A DNA stretch of 64,000 nt from Siphonodentalium dalli. Taxonomy: Eukaryota > Mollusca > Scaphopoda > Gadilida > Siphonodentaliidae. This document shows, one piece after another, positions 12,088 through 22,860 of the stretch. Made by a program: the position numbers and the translations under genes. The stretch is from contig CP136064.1 of the NCBI GenBank assembly GCA_032622095.1, positions 132,005,129 through 132,069,128 of the forward strand, read 5' to 3'. Numbering within the stretch: the stretch's first letter is position 1; every line of letters starts with the position of its first letter. The notes beneath the pieces were generated by a model, which did not search any database, was not told the origin of the DNA, and saw nothing but the letters and a program-made list of their open reading frames with translations.

Positions 12088-14100
12088 CTCACCTGAGACG
12101 AAGTGTCCGGTGGAGCTATAGTGATCACTCCTCGTCCGTCGTCCGTCCATCCGTCCGTCCATCCGTCCGTCCGTTCGTCCGTCAACATTTTAAAAAACAT
12201 CTTCTTCGGAACCATAAGAGCAAATGGGTTCATATTTGGTGTGGATGTTCCATAGGTGACTTACATTCAGATTTGTTCAAATGAGGTCACTGTGCCAAAT
12301 AGTTGCGAAAGCAGGGCCATAACTCTATTCATCCATAGTAATTCTTAGAATGACTTCTTCTCAAAAACCATTGGGCCGATTTAGCTTATATTTGGTATGG
12401 AGGGTCCTTGTGCGTCTGGGTTAATATTTGTTCAAATGGGTTCACTGGGTCAAATAGGGGCAGAGTTAGGGACACAACTCTTAAAAAAAATTGTTTTTAG
12501 ATTGAACTCCTTGTTCAATTTAACAAAAAAAAAACAAAACAAAATAAAACCAAACAAATATTATTTGAAAAAAAGAAAAAAAAACATTTTTGTTTCTAAC
12601 TAATTTTTTCTATTTTAATTGGGATTAATTTCCTGCTCAATTTAAAAAAAAATAACACCATTATAACATCCACCAGGATGACTCAACCAAATTTGGTTTA
12701 AATCAGTCTAAAACCAAGGACGTGCAAAAAGCTAGCAGATACTCAGGGCTCCATTAGATATGAGGAAGGTGTCTGCAATCACAGAATGTTTACTTAACAC
12801 CATATAGAAGTCACATTGATTATAAAGTAATAAATGAAATGGCAGTGTTAACAAAATCTGATTGGAATGACAGCTCCTTTGATTAATACCCAAAAATTCT
12901 CTGCCTGTTAGAGAGTTTGTATATAAATGACCCATTGCTTATGATAACACACTCCCAAGGTCTAGTGTGAATGATGAATCTGACAGTTAGGCCAGTAAAA
13001 CTAAATAGCTGTTTTCTCAGGCAATTACATATGGGAAACTGGATGAGAAAGAAGGAGGCATTTTTCTGAGCTTACCTGAGATGAAGAATTGAGATATATT
13101 TTGTGTGGATGGAAAGAGTTAGGTCCCTAGCTATGCCACTGTTTTGACCATGTGACCCCCATTTGAACAGAACTGAATCCCAGTCACCTAAAATTATCTG
13201 CCTGTTAGAGAGTTTGTATATAAATGACCCATGGCTTATGATAACACACTCCCAAGGGCTAGTGTGAATGATGAATCTGACAGTTAGGCCAGTAAAACTA
13301 AATACCTGTTTTCTCAGGCAATTACATATGGGAAACTGGATACTGGGATTCAGTTCTGTTCAAATGGGGGTCACGTGGTCAAAACAGTGGCATAGCTAGG
13401 GACCTAACTCTTTCCATCCATAGTAATTCTTAAAACATCTCAAGAATCATCAGGGCTATTTAGCTTATAATTGGTATAGAAGGTCCTTGGGTGACAGGGG
13501 TACAGATGTGTTAAAATGAGGTCACCTGGTCAAATAAGGGCGGAGCCAGGGACATAACTTGTCCATCCATTATAATTTTTAAAATGTCTTCCTATCAAGA
13601 ACCATCAGGCCTATTCAGCTTATATTTGGTATGGGTGACATGGATTCAGATTTGATTCAGAATTGAATCACTGGGTCAAATAGGGTCAGAGCCACGGACA
13701 TAATTCTTTCCTCATTAGTTATTTTTAAAACATCTTCTCAAGAACAATTTGACATATTTAGCATACATTTTGGTATAGAGAGTCCTTGGGTGACTGGGAT
13801 TCAGATTTGTTGAAATGAGTTCACCAGGTTAAATTGGGGTGTGACCAGGGACATAACTCTTCCCCCATAGTAATTCTTAAAATGGCTCATCATCAAGAGC
13901 CATCAGTCCTATTTCGCTTATATGTAGTAACTTTTATGGAGGGTCCCTGTGTTACTTGGGACTGGGTTACAGATTTGTTAAAATGGGTTCGACCAATCAA
14001 GAAATTGCATTTGTTGTATATGGCCTATGGAGAGTTGGGATCAAAATTTGTTTGAATGGGGTCCACCATTAAAAAAGGGGGGCATGTCAGGTTGTAACTT
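12088..14100 (+). repeat. GTCC-headed mollusc-type repeat with ~150 bp degenerate tandem units
   Basis: AGCTCACCTGAGACGAAGTG is followed by GTCC/ATCC microsatellite-like sequence (about 12128-12185). A degenerate series follows with CATCCATAGTAATTCTTA and TTAGCTTATATTTGGTATGG-like blocks, repeated to about 14080. Repeats opening with AGCTCACCTGAGACGAAG are, to my knowledge, frequent in bivalve genomes. No coding potential is seen. Confidence 0.6.
12901..13420. repeat. 144 bp direct duplication interleaved with a 75 bp inverted repeat
   Basis: Bases 12901-13044 and 13198-13341 are near-identical direct copies. Bases 13109-13184 are the reverse complement of 13342-13420. The order is direct copy 1, inverted arm, direct copy 2, inverted arm. 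It lies within the GTCC-headed repeat. Confidence 0.8.
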
Positions 14101-14561
14101 TGCCACAGTTAGGAAAGTTTGAGGTATAAGTTGTAAAATTCCAACATGTGCAAAGGAATTTTATGAACTTGGGAGTGTGTTTGCTTCAGTTGGGAGGGAG
14201 CAGACTATGGACTATGTGGGGTGGGGGATCTGGACCATATTTCAAGGTGGACACCCCACTGCTCCACGGAGACCCTCTAGGCTACATCCCTCTTTATGAC
14301 TACTTGTTTTTAAGTGAATTTGACAAGTACTAACTCTTATGGTCTTCCGAGTCCCAGTCTTCTCAGTCTTTACAGTCTGGTGAGCGTCTCCACAGTCATT
14401 GACTGTCTTATTAATGTGGGGCACTCGGTTTAAATTTATTTATTTTTTAATTTATATTTTACTCGTTTTGATGACACACCCCTGTGGTATATTATTTATT
14501 TCCGTAGAAGTTATCTTGAGTAAAACTGTTCTTGTTGTAGAAATCAGATTGTCGTGTATGA
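14101..14561. other. Unassigned
   Basis: This AT-rich sequence between the GTCC-type repeat and the long-TIR element shows no supported feature. Confidence 0.4.
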
Positions 14562-15543
14562 TAGTCCAGTGCAATTATGTTTTCACCTCAAACTAATTGC
14601 AACACAAAATTTCTCAATGGGAATAAGTACATAACTCCACCACAAACAACATGCTAAGTCAAAAAGAATCAAGAAAGGCGAAATTGATAATTTCTTTTAA
14701 ATAAATCTGTCAAAAGTTTGTAAAATACTCAATTTATGGCTTTTCAAGAATGTTTATAAAAATCTTTATTTCACAATGCCTTCCATCTGTACATCCATGT
14801 TGTAGAGTACACAATACTGATTACAGAATATAAAACCTATCCCAGATACGTTGAGTATTTTTCGAGTTATGTGCGTCAAAGGATTTTACACATTAAACTC
14901 TCATTGTGTTCCTTGTTGTTTACTAATTTTTGCACAAAACCCTTTTAAAATGGACAAAAGCACTCACAAACAGTCCAAATTGGTATTTTTTTTAAAAGAG
15001 TCAATATTAAGGATTTAAATGGCCATAAGTTGATGTCGGCACACCCGTGTTTAGCCTATGGAGTTTATGAGAAATACAGGGTATATGGATATCAATTTAT
15101 TGAGTTGTTTGACCTCAAATATCGTATTTCATCACACCAGTTCTGTGTCACAAGGCAAATTTTGTTCGTATGGATTGTAGCTAATTCTTAGAAACTGAGG
15201 CTTCGAAATTAGATAAACTAGAAAACTCGAAAAATATTCAACGCATCTGGAAAATGTTTTCTGTTCTGTAATCAGACTTGTGTATTCCACAATATGGATA
15301 CATAAATAGAAGGACTTGGGAAATGGAGTTTTTTTATAGACAGTCTTGAAAAGCCATAAATTTAGTATTTTACCAAATTTTGACCAATTTATTTCAAAAC
15401 ATTTATCAATTTCGCCTTTCTTGGTCCGTTTGGAATATTAATATGTTGTTTATAATTGGTCAGTAGACTTATTCCTGCTAAGAAACGTTGTGTTGCAATT
15501 AGTTATAAGTTTTGCACTCTTTTCTCATAAATGCATTGGACTA
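14562..15543. mobile_element. Non-autonomous DNA transposon with ~300 bp terminal inverted repeats (982 bp)
   Basis: The left end TAGTCCAGTGCAATTATG and right end (CATAAATGCATTGGACTA) are inverted copies. The inversion continues inward for roughly 300 bp: ACTAATTGCAACACAA pairs with TTGTGTTGCAATTAGT, and AAAGGCGAAATTGATAA pairs with a matching block near 15410. If TA is the target duplication, the TIR starts GTCCA. No transposase is encoded. A longer relative lies at 60012-62352. The right end is 24 bp upstream of the first ShKT exon, so it forms part of the acceptor region. Confidence 0.8.
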
Positions 15544-15567
15544 TGACTGGATCCTGTAATGTTTCAG

Positions 15568-15711
15568 GTGAATGCAGAGATACATTCCCGGCAGATAAAT
15601 GTCAGCGTTGGAACACGTATGACGAATGTTTAACGAATAAGGAGTGGATGGATATCAACTGTCGAAAAACATGTCACGCATGCGAGACGAAACCAACTCT
15701 GCCACCAACGG
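15568..15711 (+). CDS. ShKT-domain gene, exon 1 of 7 visible
   Basis: This exon encodes one six-cysteine ShKT domain, spaced C-x8-C-x8-C-x10-C-x3-C-x2-C, followed by a short Thr/Pro linker. The acceptor is ...TGTTTCAG and the donor is GTAAGT. At 144 bp it is symmetrical phase 1-1. ShKT domains are small disulfide-bonded extracellular modules found in matrix proteins, metalloproteases and some venom peptides. The ATG at 15531 lies upstream of the acceptor, inside transposon sequence, and is not a credible start. The true 5' end of the gene is therefore not seen. The motif DINCRKTCHAC marks the C-terminal half. Confidence 0.88.
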
Positions 15712-15759
15712 GTAAGTTGCGGCGACACAACAGCGGGCATACACCCTTATACAAATCTA

Positions 15760-16530
15760 CTATTGTTTTACCATAGTAAAACCATGGTTTACCGTAATAG
15801 AAAACAACAGTTAATTTACAACGGTTATCTAAACCTATAGTTATTTTACAACGGTTATTTGGGTGGTTAATTTACAAGGGTTATCTGAAACTATAGTTCA
15901 TTTACAACGGTTATTTTGTGGTTTTTAATTTACAACGGTTATTTGGGTGGTTAATTTACGGTGGTTATCTGAAGCTATAGTTAATTTACAACGGTTATTT
16001 GGGTGGTCAATATACAACGGTTATTTGTGTGGCGAAAACCATAGTGAACAATAGTTTTACGACGGCTATTTGGGTGATTAATTTACAACGGTTATTTGAG
16101 TGGTTAATATACAATGGTTATCTGCAACTATAGTTAATTTACAACGGTTATTTGGGTGGTTAATATACAATGGTTATCTGAAACTATAGTTAATTTACAA
16201 CGGTTATTTGGGTGGTTAATATACAATGGTTATCTGAAACAATAGTTAATTTACAACGGTTATTTGGGTGGTTAATATACAATGGTTATCTGAAACTATA
16301 GTTAATTTACAATGGTTATTTGGGTGGTTAATTTACGGTGGTTATCTGAAACTATAATTAATTTACAACGGTTATTTGGTGGTTAATTTACAACGGTTAT
16401 TTGTGTGGTGAAAACCATAGTGAAACCATAGTTTTACAACGGCTATTTGGGTGGTTAATTTACAACGGTTATTTGAGTGGTTAATCTACATCGTTATCTG
16501 AAACTATAGTTAATTTACAACCGAAAAACA
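15760..16530 (+). repeat. Minisatellite in intron 1 (26 + 30 bp alternating units)
   Basis: A unit TTAATTTACAACGGTTATTT plus GGGTGG (26 bp) alternates with a related 30 bp unit ending ATCTGAAACTATAG, giving a 56 bp higher-order repeat. Some units diverge or lack one half. The array begins about 50 bp after the exon 1 donor. Confidence 0.85.
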
Positions 16531-17462
16531 CATGGTTGGTACTATATAAGTCATTATGGACCTTTCTCACATGTGTATAGCAATAATTAAACATACAGAC
16601 GTTTTCAGTATAAGATAATTGGTATTTAACAAGTTGCAGACGATCCGTGGAATTTCACGTACTAATCTTGACTTCTCAGGTCGTAATTTATATCGAGAAT
16701 TAATAGATAGTAGATTTTAGAAGTACAGTATATGCACCAGGAATTCAAAGGGATTTGATCTTTTTAACAATCATAACACTGCGTTATACGGTCTAAGTGC
16801 CGAAAACCCTGGGGGTGAAACGTCACGAGAAGCAGGATCCGAAACTTTTAAATGCCGAAACGTCCTGCACCTTGTTCACTTTTTACAGTTGTGGTTTAAC
16901 CAGTATGGTTATGTTATATGTTTACACAAACTGCTAGATAAATATAATGACTCCACACACAAAAAAACATAAAACAAAAAAGAACGGTGTTTCGTTGAAT
17001 TAGAAGAGGTATAGAAATGCAACACCTCAACTATTTACACGGACCCCGTTGACGGGCAGGTGAGGCAACGACATGAGTTTGAAATTGCAGACTGGAAAAC
17101 GATAGTTGTGCTAACCGTATATTAATTTGATAGTGGTTCGAACTAATATATTTAATATTATTTATTGTAAATACGTGATTTTGACAAATAGTTGCATATA
17201 TTTCTATATTTGATCGCATTTCAAACTCATAAGGTTGGAAAACATCCGATTATAAATCTGCTATACATGTTCTGGTTAAATTTCATATTCATATTAGGAG
17301 AAACAAATCGGGGTACATGTGAGGTGAGGTAAATAATTTTTAGCCCGTTTGATATATAGTTGAGCAATAGACGTTTAGACACCTACAACCTGATGAAAAC
17401 ATCAAACCACATGTTGACCATATATAGGTGATATATACTAAGCAACATGCAATTTGTTCCAG
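16531..17462. other. Rest of intron 1
   Basis: Bases 16797-16870 contain several GCCGAAA(C/A)-type words like those of the element at 58765-59350, probably a small remnant. No other feature is recognised. Confidence 0.4.
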
Positions 17463-17642
17463 TCACATGTAGCAACACACTAACGGACAAAGAATGTCAG
17501 AAAAAATTAGCCGATGGTGGATGTCAAATGGACAAGATGTACATGTACGAGAACTGCCGAAAGTCATGCCAATGGTGCAGCAAGAGCCCGGATGAGACGG
17601 ACACAGACGACGAGGCAGAGATTGACGAGAACGAGGAAAGAT
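17463..17642 (+). CDS. ShKT-domain gene, exon 2
   Basis: It encodes a second ShKT domain (C-x8-C-x8-C-x10-C-x3-C-x2-C) with NCRKSCQWC at its end. An acidic linker follows, rich in Asp/Glu (DETDTDDEAEIDENEE). The acceptor is TTTGTTCCAG. The chosen donor GTAGGT at 17643 keeps phase 1 and makes the exon 180 bp. A second GT at 17649 (AG|GTACAT) would give phase 2 and break the pattern, so I prefer the first. This is the only visible domain that lacks Trp between cysteines 2 and 3. Confidence 0.85.
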
Positions 17643-17761
17643 GTAGGTACATGTACCTGTATTTAACTTGCAGCGCACTTTTGCATTTTGCTGTCCACTG
17701 TTATATCTTGCTGCGGTCTGTTAAAGCTTGCTGTGTATACTGGTATGATGGTATCTAAATT
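17643..17761 (+). repeat. Degenerate ~20 bp minisatellite, left part
   Basis: It is built from variants of CTTGCTGCGTACTGTTATAG. The same unit type resumes at about 19273-19450, 19540-19650 and 20890-21540. The array is therefore split by the LINE at 17762-19272 and by the insertions near 19716-20905. Confidence 0.65.
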
Positions 17762-19272
17762 TGTTGTGCCCTGTTTACACAAATGATCTGGAACAATTCC
17801 TGAGTTCAAGTGAAACGAATGGTATAAACGTCACTCAAAATGGCAACGACCCATCTATAGAGTATCTTAAATTATTCTGTCTTCTGTACGCCGATGATAC
17901 TGTTCTGATGTCGTATACATCTGGTGGCCTCCAAGATATGCTAAATTACTATTAGAACTACTGCCGAGCATGGGAATTACAAATCAATAATACGAAAATT
18001 AATGTATTGGTGTTTGGAAATAAAAGAAAAACCGATGATGACATTTTTCAATTGGACGGTAAGCCGATTGAGAGAACTAACCATTACAAATACCTAGGCG
18101 TCACCTTCAGTAAAAATGGTTCATTTGTTGAAGAAAAGAAATTAAGATGCCAATATGCTAAGAGAGCTATGTTCAATCTGATATCTAAAATGCGCACAAC
18201 GAATCTCTCACTGAAAATTATACTTGATATATATCAGAAGACAGTTATACCGATACTAATTTATGGGTCAGAGGTGTGGGGATGTGGAAACAATGCAATC
18301 GTACAGCGACTCGAACTATGGTTTCTGAAGTACCTATTTAGACTGAAAAAGTCCACACCAACGGCTTTGATATATTGGGAGCTTGGTATTTTCACAGTAA
18401 CGCTGGTTATTAAGCACCGAATTCTGAATTACTGGGGGAAATTGATCAGCGGAGACCGAAACAAGATTGCTTACCTTTTATATTGGACCCTGTGTAGTAG
18501 ATTCAACTATGATAAATTTGAGAATAACAAATCTAATTGGGTTAATTACGTTTATAACTTACTAAATGAAACTGGTTTGAGTGGCACATGGGAGTCCCAT
18601 AACGTGACATCTCTGAAATTATTCTCAGCCACCACGAAAGAACAACTCCAAGATTTGTATATCCAAGAATGGACACAAACCCTAAACTCGTCCAACAAAT
18701 ATGCATTTTATCGCCAGGTAAAACCTTATTTTAAGGCGGAACCTTACTTGACAAAATTACGCAAAACTGAAATCATCACACTTATACGTTTCCGTACACG
18801 GAATCATCATCTTCCGGTAGAGACTGGCGATTGGGCGGGTTCTTCATATAATGGGAAAAGATGTAAACTATGCAAACGTGATGTTTTGGGGGACGAATTT
18901 CATGTCATGTTAGAATGTGAATCTATGAAAGAAACCAGATATTCGAATATAGCAAAATATTATTATACTTTTCCTACCACAGCAAAAATGAGCCAACTCA
19001 TCAATAACAGAACATCGGAGTACAACCACTCACCCCACTCGCCTAAAGGACAACGCCCACTTATTTGATGCATTTCCACTATTATTATAATTACTTCATA
19101 TAAAATTTATTATTTTGACGTACATGTCATGATTTATGTATACCAATCGTTGAACTTTATTCTAAATTTATTTACATGGCAGGTTGATACCATTTCCCAG
19201 CTGTCCAATTATTGTATTCTCTGTATACAATTATTGGGTTTTTTGAGAATAAACTTTTGACTTTGACTTTGG
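17762..19272 (+). pseudogene. 5'-truncated LINE: reverse transcriptase C-terminal half
   Basis: The frame opens inside the reverse transcriptase (YTNDLEQFL). It carries the catalytic LLYADDTVLMS motif at about 17880, then the thumb (YKYLGVTFS) and a C-terminal region with FRTRNHHLPVETG. It ends in a zinc-knuckle-like CKLC...DEFHVMLEC motif. One in-frame TAG at 17953-17955 interrupts it, and the frame then runs open to 19068. The endonuclease and RT N-terminus are absent, so it is dead on arrival. AATAAA at 19248-19253 is followed by TTTGACTTTGACTTTGG, a short repeat tail typical of CR1/jockey-like LINEs. It lies in intron 2 of the ShKT gene in sense orientation. Confidence 0.88.
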
Positions 19273-19715
19273 CTTTCTGCGAATTCTTATTGCTTACTGC
19301 GTATTGCTATAGCTTGACGCTGCTGCGTACATGTATCGCTTAACGTGCACTATTTTGGCTTGCTGCGTATATTGTTACAGCTTGTTATAATACGTATTGT
19401 TATTATAGCCTGATGTTTTTTCGTTTGATGTTTGATACTTTTATTCCAATAACCAATAATACATGGTAATACGGAACATGAATTTAATAACATAATGTGG
19501 GTGCGGGAAAACAGCACGGCGATTCAAAATATTTCACGGACATAATGTGCACTGTTTAGAAAGCTACGTGATCTTAAAGCTTGCTACGCACTGTTAATAT
19601 TGCTTGGTGTGTATGCTGGTATCGCTTGTTGCCCTGTTTTTTGTTTTGTTTAAACATATTTGTTTTTTAATATAATATCACAAGAGGGATCGGGGCACAA
19701 GTATTCTGAGCTTAA
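19273..19715 (+). repeat. Degenerate ~20 bp minisatellite, continued
   Basis: CTTGCTGCGTA/CTGTTATAGC-like units resume directly after the LINE tail and fade by about 19650. The remaining bases to 19711 are unassigned. TTAA at 19712-19715 is the left target duplication of the next element. Confidence 0.55.
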
Positions 19716-20233
19716 AGGCACGGGCGGCGTTCGTTGCAGAAATATTCATATTTGTTTAAAACGCCACCAACAGAAGTAATATTAAAATATATATAGTTTT
19801 GTTCACATGCCAAACATAATCAGCGCGCAATAGTATATTGTCGTCAAGACGCACGATGGTGTACGTAAACAAGAGCCTGCTCGTGTTACATAAGTTGTTC
19901 TTCTGTTTACATAACACAGCGCAATTATATTGGTTAATACACACAAATGATATAAACGCTCTTTATTATTTCCATATCAGGAAAACAGTAACAAATAACG
20001 CTCTTTATGTTTACCATAACCGGATCTAAACAAAAGCCAGTTAACGTAACGTTTTTTGCTTTTGTTTACATAACAAAGGAAAACAAATTGACAATAACAT
20101 ACTGTTTATGCCATATTTCTGATTGGTAAAAGAACAAAGTTTGTCTATATTTTACTATTCTTTCTGTTTATGGCGGTTTTTTGCGGAGGTGAATATTTTA
20201 ACAGCATAACCATCGCCAACGCCGCCCGTATCT
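19716..20233. mobile_element. MITE with TTAA target duplication (518 bp)
   Basis: The left end AGGCACGGGCGGCGTT and the inverted right end AGATACGGGCGGCGTT are flanked by TTAA on both sides (19712-19715 and 20234-20237). A TTAA target duplication fits piggyBac- or Kolobok-type DNA transposons, and the TIR alone does not decide between them. No transposase is present. It contains two copies of AACGCTCTTTAT, a motif also frequent in the Helitron-like modules. Confidence 0.75.
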
Positions 20234-20276
20234 TTAAATACATTCAATGTCCATGTTCTTTCTCTAAGAAACCATA

Positions 20277-20905
20277 TCACTCTATATACTGTCTTCTGTA
20301 CATATTAGTATAATATATTAAATATCTCCATAGAATGAGGCAACAAAGGGATCGCCATTTTTTCTGCAGATGGGGCCTAATTAAATCGTTTCGGTATGGA
20401 ATGTATGAATGAAGAAAATGGAAAAGAATGTCATCGCGTCGATTCGTTTCTGATGACATCCCTGTGAGTAAGGAGGAAATGTTAGATATGATAAATTGAT
20501 GGGTTATAATTTTGTCGAAAAGTTCGTATCTTTCAGTTACATACAGGGGACAATCAAAGAAATAATGAAAGGCATTTCGACTTCGTATCCACTGAATTAT
20601 GCATTTAGAGGTATCAGAGATAAAATTGTTATACATACCTGATTTCAGTTAACTACAGTAGTTGTGAATTATGCAGTGCGAGATGGTTAGTTTTCTTCGA
20701 CCATTAGTAAAGAATTGGGAAGTTTCGTGAGTCGGTCAATTAATTTCAAATTTATCTCAAATTCAGGAAGAGTACTTACATTTGTAACAGGCTTTGGTGA
20801 TTTATTCCAATATTCCTCGCGTCGCTGGTAAAACTGCCTGTTCCATTTTTTGTGTAGAAAGCTACAAAATTGTAAAATAAAAAACAATTGTATATCTTGT
20901 TGCAT
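20277..20905 (-). pseudogene. LINE C-terminal remnant, minus strand
   Basis: Two frames on the minus strand join across in-frame stops. 20905-20687 gives FLHKKWNRQFYQRR...; 20636-20277 contains RNAFHYFFDCPLYVTERYEL, the conserved C-terminal block of many animal LINEs (H-x4-C-P-x-Y). No reverse transcriptase core remains. It is distinct from the LINE at 17762-19272. Confidence 0.65.
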
Positions 20906-21540
20906 ACTGCTATATCTTGCTGTGTACTATTATTTCTCGCTGCGCACTGTTAATATAGCTTTATGCGTATACTGGTATCGCTTTCTGCGCTCTATTTAGT
21001 TTTATGCGCAAGTTATAGCTTGATGCGAAATTGTTATCAATTTTGTGCACTATTTAACTTGCTGTATTATTATTCTTCTAGCCTGCTGCGTATTCTTATA
21101 TATATGGCTTGTTGTGTATACTGTTATATATAGATGCACACTGATATATCTGGCTGTGTACTGTCACTGTTTGCTGATCACTGTTATAGTTTGCTGCTTT
21201 CTGTTATAGCTCGACGTGGTACTGATATTGATTGCTGTGTACTGGTTTATATATCTTGCTGTGTACTGAGATACACTGCCTTGTATTGCTACATATGTAT
21301 ATAAAGGAATACAATGTAGATTGTACTGCATACCCATTTAGTTTGATGTTTACTGGTAAGTCTTGTTATGCACACATATAGATTCCCGATAATAGCTTTC
21401 TGCGTACATGTAGACGAATTTGTACCCATTGCTTGCTGTGTAGTGTGATGTGGCTTGTTACACACTGTGATATATAGCTTACCGCCTACCAGCATAGCTT
21501 CCTGCGAATAAACTATACTGCTATACGATGCAACTTGATG
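20906..21540 (+). repeat. Degenerate ~20 bp minisatellite, right part
   Basis: About 30 variants of TTGCTGCGTACTGTTATAGC follow one another with many substitutions and small indels. It is the same family as 17643-17761 and 19273-19650. Confidence 0.6.
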
Positions 21541-21932
21541 TGCATTGGCATAACTTAAGATGAGCTGTTATAGCAGTTATTATCCCATACAGTTTGAAGT
21601 TAGAAATATATACAGTATACACTTTGCTTGGTTATTTAGTTTAGTTATTTAGTTATCTTACTATATTTACATACTAAGTGTTGTCATCGCTAAATCCAGC
21701 ATTCTGATTGGTCGGCGCCCACGTGGCTAGTTGCAGTTATTTCTCGGTGAATGCGCAACGGCTGATAACACCAAGCTCATAACACCATCGATACGTCATT
21801 GGGTTTGGAAAGACGAACGCGTAATGTTTTGGGCGCATTTGGACTCGCGCAGGATTGACTTAATACATCATCGGGTTTCAATATGAAGAGAAATTGTTCC
21901 TACAAAAGTGGCTTTTTCGCTAAATGTATATA
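21541..21932. other. Unassigned part of intron 2
   Basis: No feature is recognised beyond scattered short AT repeats. Confidence 0.4.
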
Positions 21933-22096
21933 AATATAAGGATTAACTGTCATGTGGACTATTTTTATGGAGATGTAACCGTGAGGTAAGTGGTCATAAC
22001 TTGTATGTAAAACCCTTCGGGTTTTACACAATTATGTCCACTTACCTCACGGTTACATCTCCATAAAACAGTCCACATGACAGTTAATCCTTATAT
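21933..22096. repeat. Near-perfect 164 bp palindrome
   Basis: AAGGATTAACTGTCATGTGG on the left pairs with CCACATGACAGTTAATCCTT on the right. The stem continues through GATGTAACCGTGAGGTAAGTG to a central GTAAAACCC/GGGTTTTAC hairpin around 22018. It is probably a small foldback MITE. It lies about 190 bp before exon 3. Confidence 0.85.
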
Positions 22097-22284
22097 AAGC
22101 AGTGGTTTCACATGATGATAACATTGCGTGTTCGCCTTATGATGAGACATGTAGTCAAAATAATTTCCCTTTGGCCTACATACATATATGTATGTCTTTG
22201 CTGTGAAAGTCCAGTTAGAGTTAAGTCATTGTCGTGGACGTGATCTGCATGGTGGTTTAACATCTTACACTATTCTCGTTACAG

Positions 22285-22410
22285 TGCGATGCATCGATGC
22301 ATATGAATATCCCGAGAAGTGTAAGCCGTGGGCTGACCAAGGAGAATGTGACAAGAATTCCGATTGGATGATACCAAACTGCCGAAAATCATGCAACAAA
22401 TGCATTAAAG
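22285..22410 (+). CDS. ShKT-domain gene, exon 3
   Basis: This exon encodes one ShKT domain spaced C-x9-C-x8-C-x10-C-x3-C-x2-C, including KPWADQGEC and NCRKSCNKC. The acceptor is TCTCGTTACAG and the donor is GTAAGC. At 126 bp it is phase 1 at both ends. There is almost no linker: the exon stops three codons after the last cysteine. Confidence 0.9.
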
Positions 22411-22860
22411 GTAAGCGGTTGATTCCGGTTTAATTGTCAACGAAACGCAACCTCACACACAAATAAATACACACCCTCATTTATAGACCCTCGCCCATGC
22501 ACACGACCTCACACAGGATCACACAAAGAGTAAACATCAGTGTATATATATGCAACATTATGTCAAATGAACTCATCAAGGTGACGTCATACACAACTCC
22601 GATCAACTCACATGGAAATCGTTAGACATTGAGCGACCATTATAGACATCAACCCCACAGTCTTTCACGAATAATGTTTCCTTGAATTAGAATATATAGT
22701 CAGCCAAAAAATCCGGACTATTGGGGTTATTTTTCCATCAGTAACTCAATGATTAAGAGTTTCATACCAGACCGTTGATACCGTCAAAGGAACCAAAGTG
22801 TCAATGGGATAAGAAGCTGTACAATAGCGTTTATTGGACAACAAATTGAATCGATATGAA
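22411..22860. other. Start of intron 3
   Basis: An ACACAC-rich stretch lies near 22450-22520. Part of this interval may be the 3' UTR of the minus-strand LINE that follows. No separate feature is supported. Confidence 0.35.

Noticed and set aside
15531-15776. ATG-initiated ORF over the first ShKT exon
   Set aside because: The ATG lies at the edge of the transposon upstream of a good splice acceptor, and the peptide start is not a signal peptide. The 3' part runs past the donor into intron.
17643-17649. Alternative exon 2 donor AG|GTACAT
   Set aside because: It would give phase 2 and disrupt the frame shared by all other junctions; GTAGGT six bases earlier keeps phase 1.
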